DNA of 64,000 nucleotides, taken from the NCBI RefSeq assembly GCF_000204055.1, contig NW_006768776.1, forward strand, positions 721,550-785,549, read 5' to 3'. The DNA comes from Melampsora larici-populina 98AG31 (lineage: Eukaryota; Basidiomycota; Pucciniomycetes; Pucciniales; Melampsoraceae). Positions 32,691 to 44,791 of the stretch are shown here, piece by piece. The position numbers were made by a program, and so were the translations under genes. Within the stretch, counting starts at the first letter, position 1, and every line of letters starts with the position of its first letter. The notes below the pieces were generated by a model. That model made no database searches. It saw only the letters and a program-made list of their open reading frames with translations, and was not told the DNA's origin.

Positions 32691-32835
32691 GGGCGCGTTC
32701 ACTTAAGCAATTTCTGGGGAGAAATCACATTTTGCAAAATTTAAAGTGTCTATTTGGTGGTGTATGTTTCATTTTTGCATTAAAAAATTTATAGAATGTG
32801 ATTTCTGGTCAGAATTTCCTTAAGTGAACGCGCCC
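32691..32835. mobile_element. 145-bp MITE with TTA duplication (GGGCGCGTTCACTTAAG family)
   Basis: Inverted ends GGGCGCGTTCACTTAAG and CTTAAGTGAACGCGCCC are perfect and flanked by TTA (32688-32690, 32836-32838). No ORF. A PIF/Harbinger-type target. Confidence 0.88.
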
Positions 32836-33224
32836 TTATGGTAACTATGTACAATGACAAATATATATATACTAACTTTCTATAAATTTGGTTATACAAG
32901 AGGGAGATGGAGAAATGTTGAGGTCTCAAAGGAAAGATGTTGGTATGAACAAAGCAATCTGAGTTAAAGGCAAAACAAGGACTTCAAGCAATTGGAATAG
33001 TAAAAGATGATAGATGATAACAAAGGTAGTTTTATAATGAGTTGATTAGTTAAGAGAAACTCAGTTTGGAAGGGGTAGATTGGTTTGGATGGTTCAAAAA
33101 TCAGATACAACAGGTCTATTTATATGGTTGAAATGAACATAGGTTGAAAACAGGAAACACAAGATTGGGAGTAAGCAATGGAAAAGCTCAGGATTTGAAA
33201 AGGTGTTAATTTCACAATTGCAGT
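32836..33224. other. no recognisable gene
   Basis: AT-rich spacer between the MITE and the C-terminal recombinase remnant. Confidence 0.4.
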
Positions 33225-33835
33225 TTGACGCAAACAAAGGGATTGCAGGTTGCAAGAAAAAAGGGATTGCAGGTTGCTAGAGCAAAAGAAATACAATTGA
33301 CATTAGAAAAGCAGCAAAATGGCAAGAAAAAGCAGCCGGAGCCAAGAGGATCAAATGGTACTGAGTGGTCCTTCATGCGGGTGGCTTGTACATTTTTATA
33401 CTTTAGATACTTTTCTGGAGACTCTCTATGGTCTGGTGGTGCTACAGGCTTAGCTCAGTTGGGGCACACCATGGATTACATCAAGGGTGCTGGGAGCTGG
33501 TCTTCCAATGCTTTTTTGATTTACATTCAAGGTCCCATTGTTTTAGGATTTCCAGAGAATCAAAATCACACAATTGGTGATGTGTCTCACATTGGATCCA
33601 AGGTTTATTTTTCTTAGAAAGTGAGTCTTTGGGTTTGATTTGTTTAACATTGATCATTGCCTTTCATGCCTCTCTCTCTTATCATTGTTCTATGGCTTTC
33701 ACACCTTTATGATGATTTTGTTGGCTTCTTTATGCCTATTTTTTGTGGTTGTGAGTTATCTAATTCAGAAACTGACAAAATGACTCCCTTCTCCTACTTA
33801 ACGACTCTATAGATATGTCTGTAGGCGGGTCGCAG

Positions 33836-33950
33836 AGAGTGTTCTGCCTTTCAAAGCAATTGTATAACCCTGGGCTGTTCTGGCCTAGGGATTCACCCAT
33901 AAATTTGTGCTTTGAGCATTTTTATATACTAGTTATTGTAAGTTTGATAA
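33836..33950 (+). repeat. direct repeat copy 1 downstream of YR element 3
   Basis: Contains CTTTCAAAGCAATTGTATAA, CCCTGGGCTGTTCT and TTTGTGCTTTGAGCATTTTT. A second copy lies at 34478-34567 continuing at 35619. Two copies after a YR gene recall terminal direct repeats of YR retroelements. Confidence 0.7.
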
Positions 33951-34477
33951 TTACATTTTCAGGAGTTGTTACCTTCTTATTAATCAATGGGAATGTGAAT
34001 CATTGGCCATTTCTTTGTACTTCTTTCATTCACCGCTATGATTTCATAGGATGTTTACCGCATTTTCAAATTGTCTTCCCATTGTATCTACAATTTTCCA
34101 TTTTCATTATTATCTTCTTTTGATTGACTCTTATCAGTTTATTTTTGTTGCACCCTCCCACCCTTATTCCCGGTTTATAAAATATTATTTTATTTTGCTT
34201 CATGTCTGGTTACCTTTTATGGTAGTTTTGTGACAAGCTTTTCACTATTGTTTGTTTTTATACTTCTTTGTTGTTAAGGTTTCCTTTTTTTACCTTATAT
34301 TTTATTGTTCAACTTTTGTTTTTTTGGCCCATTAATATTTTTTTTACTTTTTTATTGTTCAAGTTGTTCAAATTTCTTGTTTTTATCTGGTCTTCACTGT
34401 AGGGTTTCATTTTTTACATTATTAAAATTAGTGGCTTCTCTCGGGGTATATATTTGTTATGTCTTCTAGCCACTCAG

Positions 34478-35665
34478 TAGGGTGTTTTGTCTTTCAAAGC
34501 AATTATATAACCCTGGGCTGTTCTAACCTACGGACTTCCTCATAACTTTGTGCTTTGAGTATTTTCAGAGCATCCACTATTGTTACAGTAAATTTTCAGT
34601 AAATTTACTGGTTGTGTCTGTAAAGTACAGCATCCGTACATACAGAAACACATGATTCCACTATTGTTTCTGTAAACATCATTCTGCACCATTCTGTACA
34701 GTAGATACTGTACAGAAAAGGCTTTATCCCACAATTGTGCCTCCAGTAAAAATCTGCAAGTCTGTTCAGACCTTGGCTCAAACACCCAAAGCATTGTCCA
34801 ATTATCTAGATTTACAAGATGATGAGTTCCATTGTTATCTGATGAATGATCTCAAGATTCACAACTGGGTGGCACAAGGGGACAATATTTGGACACTGTT
34901 TACTCCATTTCATTGACTTGATGCTTTCAATTCCACTTTTCTTTACAAACTACTAGGAAGAAAAAATAAATAACAAGCAATGAAATGATAACAAATGTAT
35001 CTGATAAGAGAAATATATCTTGAGTGATTGATTTGCAAAAACATTGTATGATGACATTGCAAAATCACACAATGTTTTCATTTGATGTTTTCATTCCGAT
35101 TTATGAAATTTGATTGATGAGCAGGTGAAAGAGTTGATTGATAAGAAAATAAACATGTTGATCAATGAGAGGATAAAAAAGTTGTTTGATGAGAGCTTGA
35201 AAAAGTTGATTGGTGATTGAAATCAAAGAACATGTGATAGCAGAGGGTGATTTAAGGTAGTGATGGATCTTGATGGATTTGCTTGATCAATGAGAGGGTA
35301 AAACAGATGTTTTACCCTTGCACAGAAAAGTTGATTGTCAAGAGGGTGCTCAAAGTTGACAAGTATGTGACAGAGATGGTGGTTTTGAGCAAGGTGGTGA
35401 TGGATTTGCCCAGTAGATTCTGTAGATTTGGTGGATACCAATTCGGTAGAGATTCTGCAGAGGTCCAGTAGATTTACGGGAGCTCTACAGATTTTTGACC
35501 AATTCTGTCGGTACCAATGTGTACTTTGTACACAATTGGGGATTTTGAGGCTTGGTACTGTAAATTTCAGTAAAATTTACCGTACCAAAGCTGTTTACAG
35601 AGACAATAGTGGATGCTCTCGTATACTGGTCATTGTAGGTTTGGGAATTGCATTTCATAAAGAAA
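34478..35665 (+). repeat. direct repeat copy 2, interrupted by TIR element
   Basis: The first part (34478-34567) matches copy 1 up to GTGCTTTGAG.ATTTT. The match resumes after the inserted element at 35619 (TATACTGGTCATTGTAGGTTTG against TATACTAGTTATTGTAAGTTTG). Copy 1 thus serves as the empty site for the insertion. Confidence 0.7.
34568..35618. mobile_element. 1.05-kb TIR element of GAGCATCCAC family
   Basis: Inverted ends GAGCATCCACTATTGT and ACAATAGTGGATGCTC, with subterminal CTGTAAA/TTTACAG repeats. Flanking triplets are TCA and TCG, a possible mutated 3-bp duplication. The same GAGCATCCAC start occurs at 47699. No transposase is seen. Confidence 0.75.
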
Positions 35666-35805
35666 GAAATCAGAGCCAACTTAGAACACCAAAAAGGGGC
35701 TATAAGGGAGCTATACAAGTTCAATCATAAGTGAATATATCTTTAAGAGCCTACATAGAATATCAAAGGACCTACACATCCTAATTATAAAGTCAAGGTA
35801 AAAGC

Positions 35806-37422
35806 AACGCTGAGACAGCAGCGCAACTCTACGCTAAATGACATGTTACGCGTAGAGTAACTTTATGCGCTAACGCAAAATTTTACCAGGAAGTAACGTA
35901 CCTGGAAGAGCTACGTTATCGCGGATAGCGTAACTCATATAGACTCTCCCCGTTATCTGAACCCGATAGCGTGACTGAAACAGTTACGTTATCGTTACTG
36001 TAGCTCACTACGGGCTAAAAAAATCGCCTCACACCAAACAAAGGTCATTACTGCAAGAAAGCTATTTACCCAAGGTATAAAATGAAGAATGATCATTGGG
36101 AAAGATTAAAAAGGAAACATAACTGTCAATTTGGAAAAAGGTCGGAAAGAAAAGAAGAAAATGATCCAAAGATCTCAAACACTTGGTAGCATCAAATGCA
36201 TCTTGTTGTAATTGACCATTACCTTATAACCATCTCCAAAAACCAGACTATTTCTTTATTTTTTCTGAACTCATCAACCTAAAATCAAGCATGATCCATG
36301 AACTACACCATCATTTGAACAAGAAGAATTAAAAATCGCATTTTGACCATCATGAGTTTGTAAAGATTCTTCCATTGAATCAGGTAGAGATAAAGTAGAA
36401 GTGTGTAAAACTGGTCTAAATTTAATAAAGATGATGAATCTACTAGATGGAACAATGTTTCAATTAAATCTGGATATGCTTTACTTAAGAATTCCAAAAC
36501 TCGATTTCAAATAAAACATAGATTGTGATTGAATTTTAATTAATCATCAATTGACCTTTACCCATACCTATTGGTGATGGTAATCTTTTGTTAAAAGTGT
36601 ATAAAGCTTAGAGTGAATCAGTGGATGATTTTTTTGAAAGAAAAAGTTCATTGGGGGTTGAACTTGAGCTCGCTTGGTTTAAATTTGGTGGTGAGGAATC
36701 GATGGAGATACAGATGGTCATCTTGATGAATTGATTGAAGTTGATGCGGGTTTGAATGTTCGATGGAAATCTATCCTTGGGTCACATGGAAATGTTGACT
36801 AAGTAAAGAAAAGTTTGTGATTATAATTGTTCATTTGAAAGAGTTTTGAGATTTGAAAATACTAACTGAGGAGAAGAAGGACCATAAACGTTTTCGTCTT
36901 CGGTTTTGACTTGACAACATGATGAGTTATTTTGTCAAGCTAGTGTTGAATCGGTCTAAGTGAAAGTGAAGATTGTTATTGATGACAACAATTTGATTTG
37001 ATGAGATATGGTGATTTTCGATTTTGATTTTCAGGAGTTGATCATAATAATGAAGGTGCTGTTGATTGATGATCAGTAGTATTGTACGACTCGTTGAGTC
37101 TTGTTGAGTCGTTCGGATGATTGTAAATCAAGTTCTGAAATTCAAAATTCTCCCTATCGCCTGGCTGATTGAAATTGAAGTTGAGCCCCTTTGTTTGTTT
37201 GTGCGCAACATAGCTACCGTAACGGGCTGCGTGCCTGATGCGTAACTGTAAAACAATATACCCGTTATCCCAGGATGCTAACGTAACTGGTTTCAAAAAT
37301 ATTCGTTACGGCAACCCGAGAGCGTAACTCATTGGAGGCCCGCTAAGCTATCAGATAGAGTAACGCTTATAGTTACGTTATCTCTACGCTGACGCTACGG
37401 GTTGCGCTGCTGTCTCAGTGTT
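35806..37422. mobile_element. TIR element with gene-like cargo
   Basis: Inverted ends AACGCTGAGACAGCAGCGCAAC (left) and the complement of AACACTGAGACAGCAGCGCAAC (right), with about 200 bp of CG-rich subterminal sequence at each side (TAACG/CGTTA-rich). Flanking 9-mers GGTAAAAGC and GGTCAAATC match at 7 of 9, a possible Mutator-type duplication. The AT-rich interior (36.2-37.1 kb) holds minus-strand exon-like pieces with splice-like borders, for example VKTEDENVYGPSSPQ before an intron, and KFRPVLHTSTLSLPDSMEES. The parent gene is not recognised. Confidence 0.55.
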
Positions 37423-37558
37423 GGTCAAATCCTCAGGTCCCCAACCCAGGGATTATGAATCCAAGCCTTTGATTGCATTGAGTCTGGGTCCAGGATTGAG
37501 GATTGCTGAACAGACATAAACAGCCATCTTCTGGGACAACTCTTGATAATGGACAATC

Positions 37559-38902
37559 TTATCCACCACAGACATGATGGCCACTTTCAACTTTGTGCAT
37601 TGAGAGTCCTGCCAATCCTACATTGAATATTGTATCAGAGAAGCCTTTGAAAAAGAAAATCGGAAAGTGGGGTACTTGTGACCATGAATTGATTTGTTGA
37701 CTGTGGAAAGTGGGGCTAAAAGTGTGACAATTGTTCCAACTAGCTCCCATTCTTCATTGGTAAGGAGATAAGCTTTGAGTGCTGGATGACCTTCAGGGTA
37801 GTATCTAAAAGCATGCAATGTTGGGCCGGCCAAAAAGCTAATTTGTCAAAAACTCCATTGTATGAAAAGAACTTTCTCTGCTGTAGATTTTTTTAAAACG
37901 ATATGTTTAATACAACTTTGGATTGCTATTGATGTGAGGATTTCAAGTCTGCCCTTGGCATCAAAATTGGATCAACTTTGTGGGTTTTATAAGCTTTTTC
38001 TCAAAATACCTGATTTCACACGTTTAGGCACAACCCACTATAGCATATGAGCTTTTGAAGGCTACAAACAGTTGAGACAGGTGTGTGTCAAATATCAGTA
38101 AATTGCTACTTCATGGTCCAAACTAACCTTTTGAGTTAGAGTGTTGCAGCTGTCAATGTTGTTGTTGAGGGCATAATCAAGCTGGCTGCTGTGCTTCACT
38201 CTTTTATGGAAGGCACCGATTTGAGTGAGTATGCTGGATAATTTGGAATGGGGAGTTGGTTTAATGAACAAGGGAACAGAGTGTTGAGGGACCAGTGCAT
38301 TGACAGGGGCAGGAGTGGTCTTCTGATCAAAGACTGCCATCCCATTCTTAGTGGCCAGGTTGATAACATTTGCAACACATCTATGAAGATTCTTGGATGT
38401 GTTGACGTGAGGAAGCATTGTCTGAAGGGCATGTCCCACAGTTGTGTTGTTATGTTTTATTGGCAGTGATGCAGTAGAGGTGGTTGGAAATGTGAAAGGT
38501 TTCAAGAACTTTTTTGAGGATGATAGTCAGGTTTGCACCAGGGTGAGGGCCGTCAATGGTCTTCAAAGCCAGGGTGACGCCGTGCATCTTGAAATTGGTC
38601 AAGATCCAATGTGCAGTAACACCCAACATGGCTATGTTGCTGGGTGATGTCCATCTATCCCCATTGATACTGATGTGACTTACCTCAGTGATGCACTGGG
38701 TGATAGAATCTTGAGCCGCATGAAATTTGGCCAAGACACCGTTGGACATGCAAGTTTGCTTAGGAGGGAGGGACAGAGTGTTTGGGTTCACCATTGTGAT
38801 AAGTTCTCAAAGTTCATTTGCATTGATGCTCAACATGGAGAGTTCTTGGCCAACCACAAAGCAAATAATGCATCCATGAGGTTTGCTCTGGTAAGTGTGT
38901 GA
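37559..38902 (-). pseudogene. second hAT transposase, degraded
   Basis: Minus-strand frames match the 15.6-16.6 kb hAT: ILGVTAHW is here MLGVTAHWILTNFKMHG, followed by KTIDGPHPGANL, then VANVINLATKNGMAVF and AYLLTNEEWELVGTIV. Several frame changes and stops occur, and there is no BED finger or C-terminal domain. It is a different, older family member. Confidence 0.75.
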
Positions 38903-39447
38903 GCCTTCGACACAACAAAAAACAGTTCAAAAGTCATAAGTTATGAATAAAAAAGGATGGAAAGATAAAAGAAGAGAGAAATGAAATGAAATGAAAGTAA
39001 AGTCACAAATGAATGAGTGTGCAAGATAAATAAAGATATGTGAATTTTGACACAAGGGAATACATTTTAAAAATCCTTAATAACAAATAAGGAAAAGAAT
39101 GAAAGAATGAAAGAAGAGAAAATAAAATTGAATCGAATTCAATCAAAAGGAAAGGAAAGTGATGAATATTTGAATGAGCATGATAGATAAATAAAAGTGA
39201 ATTTGGCTTGATTCTCACCTTGGACATCTTCCCTTCCATAAGTATGCTGAACTTCTGTCAGTCCCGAGATCATTCTGCAAACAGCTAACCAATATTTATC
39301 TGATTCTCATTTATTTGTGTCTATAAGGTCAAGTAGTACAACTAAACAAATCTGAGAATCATGTATTCCAACCACACATACAACACAAAATAATACAATA
39401 CATATGGTTACAAACTTGGATGAGATCAAACCATTTCCACATAACCT
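38903..39447. other. AT-rich spacer
   Basis: No gene seen. AAATGAAATGAAA- and GAAAGAATGAAAGAA-type simple sequence occurs at about 38970-39140. Confidence 0.45.
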
Positions 39448-41360
39448 TCAAGTTTTGAGTGATTCAGTAAAGTTTTCTTCGCTTGCGGAGTCCATGACCA
39501 CGACCTCTATACTCTCCTCAAGTGTCACAGCTGAGTTAGTTCTTGATCTCACACCCTCAGATGACCCGAACATCCTAGCATAATCATATCTTGATGAAAA
39601 CCTATGTTATGCAGAGTTCAAAGAGAACATGTCAAGTCAACTTTGATTGAAGACATCTACACTCACCTCCTGAGATTAAGACTGTGAATGGCATGGATTG
39701 TTAGACATACCTCCAAGGGTGTATATCTTCGAAACTTGCGTCTGACCAAGTCTCAGGAGCACCTGCATCCAGTGAAAATGACCTATTAGATTGAAATTTG
39801 CAAACAATAGAAGCAATGTTTTTGCTTGTCACAGGAATTGATCGCTCACCTCCTCCTATGAAAGAAAATTTCGTTTTTTGAAGGTGTTCAAACTTTTGAA
39901 GTAAAGCAGAGACATCCTTGATTTTTTCGGAACCAGCGAGATGATAACTATCACTGACATGTGGATCGCGTTTTGTGATAGAAATATCATCGGATAAGCT
40001 GGCTAATCTCTGTAGACAAACCTCCAAGTCAAGCCGTGTAGATGAATGTCGACCTTGTTCTGACAAGATCGGCTGAATCCATTGCATAAACTGGTTTCGT
40101 ACTTCGACGCTATGGGTGCGGCATAGCATTAATGGCGCATCTAAAAGATGAAATGGTATAGCAAATCATCAGTTCAAAACAAGCTTTGTTAGAATTATAT
40201 CAAAGTCCGATGACATTTGGGAGTTTAATACTAACTAGGGATGGTTCTCAGCTCATTTTTGGAAGAAACTTGTAGAATTCCGTCGAGACGAGACGAGACT
40301 CCAAGTGTGCTTCTTGTATAAACCTTATCAGCACCTCCCTTCAAGTTCAACCACGTTAGTCAAAGCCCAAGTGAGGATCATGATGCAAGGAATTACGAAC
40401 TTGTAGTATCAGGATAGGCTGCGTGACTGAAGTTTGGGCTTTGGCAGGAATCACATCACGCTATATAAACAAAGTTAGCATTCAAAAAATGATGAAGATA
40501 TGAGGCTCCCAAATGGAGGCAAAAGATCACCACGTACCATGCTGTATGGCATTGTTCCCATCAATTGACCCACGGAATTGGAAGGTGGATATCTTCGCAA
40601 AAAGATGCCAGCATATTCGTCAAGTATATCAACGTCGTATTCCAACTCAGATCCAAAGTGGTACCATACTGTCGATGCTACGGCTGACAAAATCAGGAGA
40701 AGAAATGTAGACAGTAGCACGAGTTAATCAACCCCGTTAAAGGCTGAGTACAGCTAATGTTTCTCACCTTCGTGCCAGTCATCTGGAGTTTCGGGATCAG
40801 TCCAATGGTTAAAGCATTCAGCGAACGCTTTTTTGTTAAAGTCGTCCCTAACCAAACGAGATGCATGAGAATCATTAGTCATCAGCCTCGCAGCCTCTTC
40901 TTGGAACAAAGTGCAAAGTTCAACTTGAAGAATAGAATAGACAGATGACTTACTCTTGGTCTGATGGTAAACTACAAAGACATAAACTAGTAACTTTCTC
41001 CTTGAATACGAATCCCATTCTTAGTAATACTTCTGTTGCCCATGGGTGAGTACTCATGCAATGAGCATTTGGAATTTTCAGGAGCTCCATACCCATAGCT
41101 AAGTCTGCTGCTTGCGTATAACAATCGAAACAAGCCGAAGGGGATGATTCAGATCGACCATGATATCGATCATCAAAAAGAATCACATTGAAGTTTGCCC
41201 GCAAGACCGGGTCTTCAGACAAATGAGTGATGCAGGAGATATCCTGATATAACGGATGAACAATCAGTAGCCAAGGTGTCTCAGGTAAAGTGGGGTTTTG
41301 GGTACAAGGCTTAATTTCGTAGTACAGAGTCGTTCCAGGTGAGACTTGTGCGTGTGGCAT
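39448..41360 (-). CDS. alpha/beta-hydrolase-fold protein, atypical active site
   Basis: Begins MPHAQVSPGTTLYYEIKP at 41360. The hydrolase core is visible: WLLIVHPLYQD, then NFNVILFDDRYHGRSES (strand 4 and the RxHGxS-like turn), then the expected nucleophile elbow, which reads PNAHCMSTHPWAT instead of GxSxG. A donor gtaagt near 40954 joins EDDFNKKAFAECFNHW. Further exons carry VWYHFGSELEYDVDILDEY, RDVIPAKAQTSVTQPILILQ and APLMLCRTHSVEVRNQFMQW. The C-terminal part is Ser-rich. A possible 15-nt micro-exon (near 39685) leads into a last exon ending ENFTESLKT at 39448. Length is about 460 aa. The substrate is unknown; the altered elbow suggests a non-catalytic or divergent member. Confidence 0.75.
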
Positions 41361-44011
41361 GCTGTGGGTACGCGTGAGAAGAAGGATTGTAAACGCAGAA
41401 TATGGAAACGAGATGATGGGATAGAAAATGTAATGCTCAATAGCTCCGTAAATATATAAAGAGATGCTGGGCGGTTCAATTTCTGATCGGCGTTCATAAC
41501 TGGATCGGCAGTGGCATAAAGCATAAAGGAAGCTGCCTCGGGCTCACGGATAATCTTCCACGCTTACTAAACCTTGAAAGATGGACGACAAAAGAAATCG
41601 TTAAAACGCTTTGTATCCGAGCGTCTGCGACGGATATGGGGTCATTGATCTTGCCTATATCGTTGCAGATCATAATTCATGTTCTGTAATATCCTGAGCC
41701 TATTGGCTTTTGAACGAAGGGTCCCAGCGAGCAAGTGAAGTTGGATCTCAAGTTGTTTCAGTCACGAGTCCAAGCGAGGAATCAAAGCGACGCAGCCGCC
41801 TCTGGAAGTTGTACGAACCCGCGCGTCTCACTGACCAAGGCATACAAGTCGTAATGGACAGGAGATGCCGTCACATGCCCCGTAGATTTTTTAGGTCAAG
41901 CAGAGTGATAAAATATGGAATGTAGTACGCATAGTTGCTGGGAAAGCGTTTTGCTTGAGCTTTTGATGTGGATCAAAGTGAGCTGGACTGATTGAAGTTC
42001 GAGTATGTACAGAGACGAATCCTGGAGCCAGATTCTCGTCCCTTGATCGGGCGCTGCAACAGGCTGCACCAATCAGCGGAGGGGCACCGACTCTCGCTAT
42101 AATGAGGTAAATTGATCCTGAAAGAAACTTCCACAAAGCGAGCGTAAGATGAGGATACGGTGAGTATATTCACTTACCAATTTTCAAACTTCATAAATTA
42201 CTCCGCGCCGTCCGTGATAAGAAAAAACGCCAAGAAAAACACAGCCTACAAAAATCTTCACCAATCATGGAGCACAGGGACCCGGAGGTCAAACAAAGTG
42301 CCGCTTAGACATGAAGAATAGTCAGCTAGACCATGGTTACTATGTACCGTCTTGCTAATGTGAACCAAAGGGAAGAGGGGAGGCAAGACAGGCTTTGCTA
42401 TGATCCAGCTGATCCAGCTGATCCAGCAGGAGGCACGAATCGGCATGGTTAAGTTGAGCAGTAGCATTGCGGTTGTTGAATTTGATTGGTTGGGTCCATA
42501 TGTGATTGGCGTTGACAGCCTTCTGCTTATGGATCCCGAGTGGGCGTGGTCGAAAGTCGTGTTTGGCTTGCTAAGAATCTGTATGGTTGAAGTTGGATGT
42601 GGTTGTGCAATGCAAAATAGTGGAAAGGTATCATCTGAGTATGAAAGCCAAAATGCTGAGCAAGCTCGAAAGAAGATAGATGAAAGCCTTAACTCGGTTA
42701 GATTGATTGATCAGTGTACCAAATAGATCATGAGGGTCTGAGTGCAAGATCAGTTAGCCAGAGAGAGGTACATGAGAAGTGGGTCATAAGATCTTCATGA
42801 TGATCAGCTGACTGCTGTTGACTGCTTGCTTGTTCTGAATGAAAGTTGTGCTCGCCAAGTTTGATGAATTCGATCGATCGATGGCTAAAGTCTAAAACGC
42901 TTTTTCATCTTTTTGATTGACGATCTACGATGTTGTTTGTTTCACGTAGCTCGAGTCACTCAAGCTCTCAACTACATAAATCCAATTGATGTGCAAAAGA
43001 CTTGACTTCAGTTTACTTGCAATCTGATGATGATGATCAGATGGTGGACTCACAGCAATATTTGAGATCTAGTCACCCGAATCACGAACAATAAGTGATT
43101 TTAATTTAAACTGGATCGATATGTAGTCTAACGTTCTCCTCACTGGTTTGGCTGTGGTTTATCTTTGGTCTGACTCACGAGCTCTCCATCTTTCTCCATC
43201 CATCCCAACCTTGAGATTTGAAAAAAAGATCAATCGATGTTGTATGTTGCGCTTGGCCATGTATTTAAATCATCAGCTTGCCACCAGATTTCGTCTTTTT
43301 TTTTGCTCACCCTTCCCTTACCTTCCCCTGCCCCTCTTGACTACACTCGTGACTCAATACACCACCACCTTAAATCTACTTCAACCTTTTACTTTTGGGT
43401 CTTAAGCTATCTACATAACCTCTACCTGTCAGATTTAGATAATCTGCCTACTCGTACATTGACCGCTAAAAACTGCCAAAAACCATTTGAATTCGACTCT
43501 CAGGTCCATTTTCACACCCTAATCAGATATCTTCACTAGCCCATCAGCCTATCGTCAATCTACAAGCATACACACTAATACTTTGTGGTTCCGCTAAAAT
43601 CTAACCGAATAATCCGTCAATCCCCATCGCCTTGTTAAACTCTTGTGTTTCACCTCCTCACCTGTTCCCCCACTGGTCACCTTGTGCATCAAGCTCACAT
43701 CGTAATTCCCCCCAAAACATTGCTCATCTCAAACTAATTCTCATATATAAACACCCTACTCCTTGGTCGAGCCCAACGAATCTCATCGATCTCTTTCTTC
43801 ATTTCTTTTTACCTTTGGTTTTGTTCTTCTAATCTTTCAGTCTCTAATAATATTTTTATTTCTGTGTCTGTTGGTTTGAAGGTGGGAGTCAGTGGTCAAT
43901 TCGAAGTCCTTTCTAATAACCTTTATCTCGAAGTTTTTCTTTTTGGGCTTCCATCGTCGATTTCATTTTTTGCGACTCGTCTCGTACTCTATCAACTACC
44001 AATCCAATTCA
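41361..44011. other. intergenic region
   Basis: No supported gene. A CCAGCTGAT/CCAGCAG short repeat lies at about 42405-42430. From about 43.2 kb the plus strand is C/T-rich and could be the leader of the NPC2-like gene. The 108-aa frame at 42400-42726 has no recognised features. Confidence 0.45.
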
Positions 44012-44791
44012 ATGTCTCTCAGATTCGGTCAACAGCTCACCTCACGATGCCTGCGTCCTCTCGTCCTGCTCGTTGGTTTACGTCACGCGGTTCCAGTTCC
44101 AACTACTCTTCGACTTCGTCATGAATCCGAATACGTGCACAACTCTTCATCAACCGCTGCCAACGTCACATTCACCTCTTGCCCTGAGAAGACGCTTGGG
44201 CAAGTCAATTACATGGAGATCAGTCCGTGTGAACGCAGCTCGCCTTCTGATCCTTGCACTTTCCGCCACGGCATGTTCGTCTTTCCGATTGCCTTCATTC
44301 CATAAGCCCCTCACATTGGCGTCTGACTTTCTTTGTGCGAATTTAGGAACTACACGGTGTCGCTTGGTTTTGTGTCGGAGCGCAACTCGTCAAATCCCCG
44401 CAGCAGTGTTGTCGCGCGCGACGGAAACGACTCCTACGCCTATTCAGGCCAGAGTTTCACAGCATGTCGCGTACGCTCCTTTGTTCTAAGCTCCGTCACT
44501 TTGGCTTAGTGCATGACTACTAATCAATTCTTCCCTTGTCCGCCACTGCCACAGTACACTCCCTGTCCTATCATTGAGGAGGAGCCATCAACTTACACCT
44601 ACCAGTTCCACACGCTTGCTTCTGTGCGTCCTTTCCGCTGATCCCCTGTGATTCCTATTACTGACGTGAGAGCAACCCCTCCACAATTTCTGAAACCACA
44701 GCCCTTCGACCATCTTACATTCAATGTCACGGATGATTTCGAGGGACCAAGCTTATTCTGCGCTGGTGCCGATATCAACTTTGAGCTATGA
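44012..44791 (+). CDS. NPC2: NPC2-like ML-domain lipid/sterol-transfer protein
   Basis: A soluble lipid-binding protein of the endolysosome/vacuole, of the fungal PG/PI-transfer and Npc2 family. Exons: 44012-44274, 44347-44470, 44555-44623 and 44702-44791, giving 181 aa. Junctions keep frame (phases 2, 0, 0). The N-terminus has a hydrophobic leader (CLRPLVLLVG). The ML domain shows FTSCPEKTLGQVNYMEISPC, CTFRHGMNYTVSLGFVS, SGQSFTACRYTPCPII, TYTYQFHTLAS and the ending DDFEGPSLFCAGADINFEL. The paired cysteines and the C-terminal LFC motif are typical of the fold. The short exons hide the gene in simple ORF scans. Strong sequence agreement; sterol versus phospholipid preference cannot be told. 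Confidence 0.88.

Larger units (their letters stand above)
30995..33617 (+). pseudogene. tyrosine recombinase remnant of YR element 3, split by MITEs
   Basis: The N-terminal part (30995-31320) ends with GIGFGGLHCLGELTVPD, the first catalytic box. The C-terminal part (about 33370-33600) contains GDSLWSGGATGLAQLGHTMD and GSWSSNAFLIYIQG. Relatives have GHSLRSGGAT and GRWSS there, so His, Arg and the second Arg are substituted. Three short MITEs (31320-31698, 31864-32005, 32691-32835) lie between the halves. Clearly dead. Confidence 0.7.

Noticed and set aside
42400..42726. 108-aa plus ORF
   Set aside because: Begins in a short CCAGCTGAT repeat and has no recognisable domain. Not annotated as a gene.
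44073..44489. 138-aa ORF in the NPC2 region
   Set aside because: A shadow frame. The spliced frame with conserved ML-domain cysteines explains this DNA.
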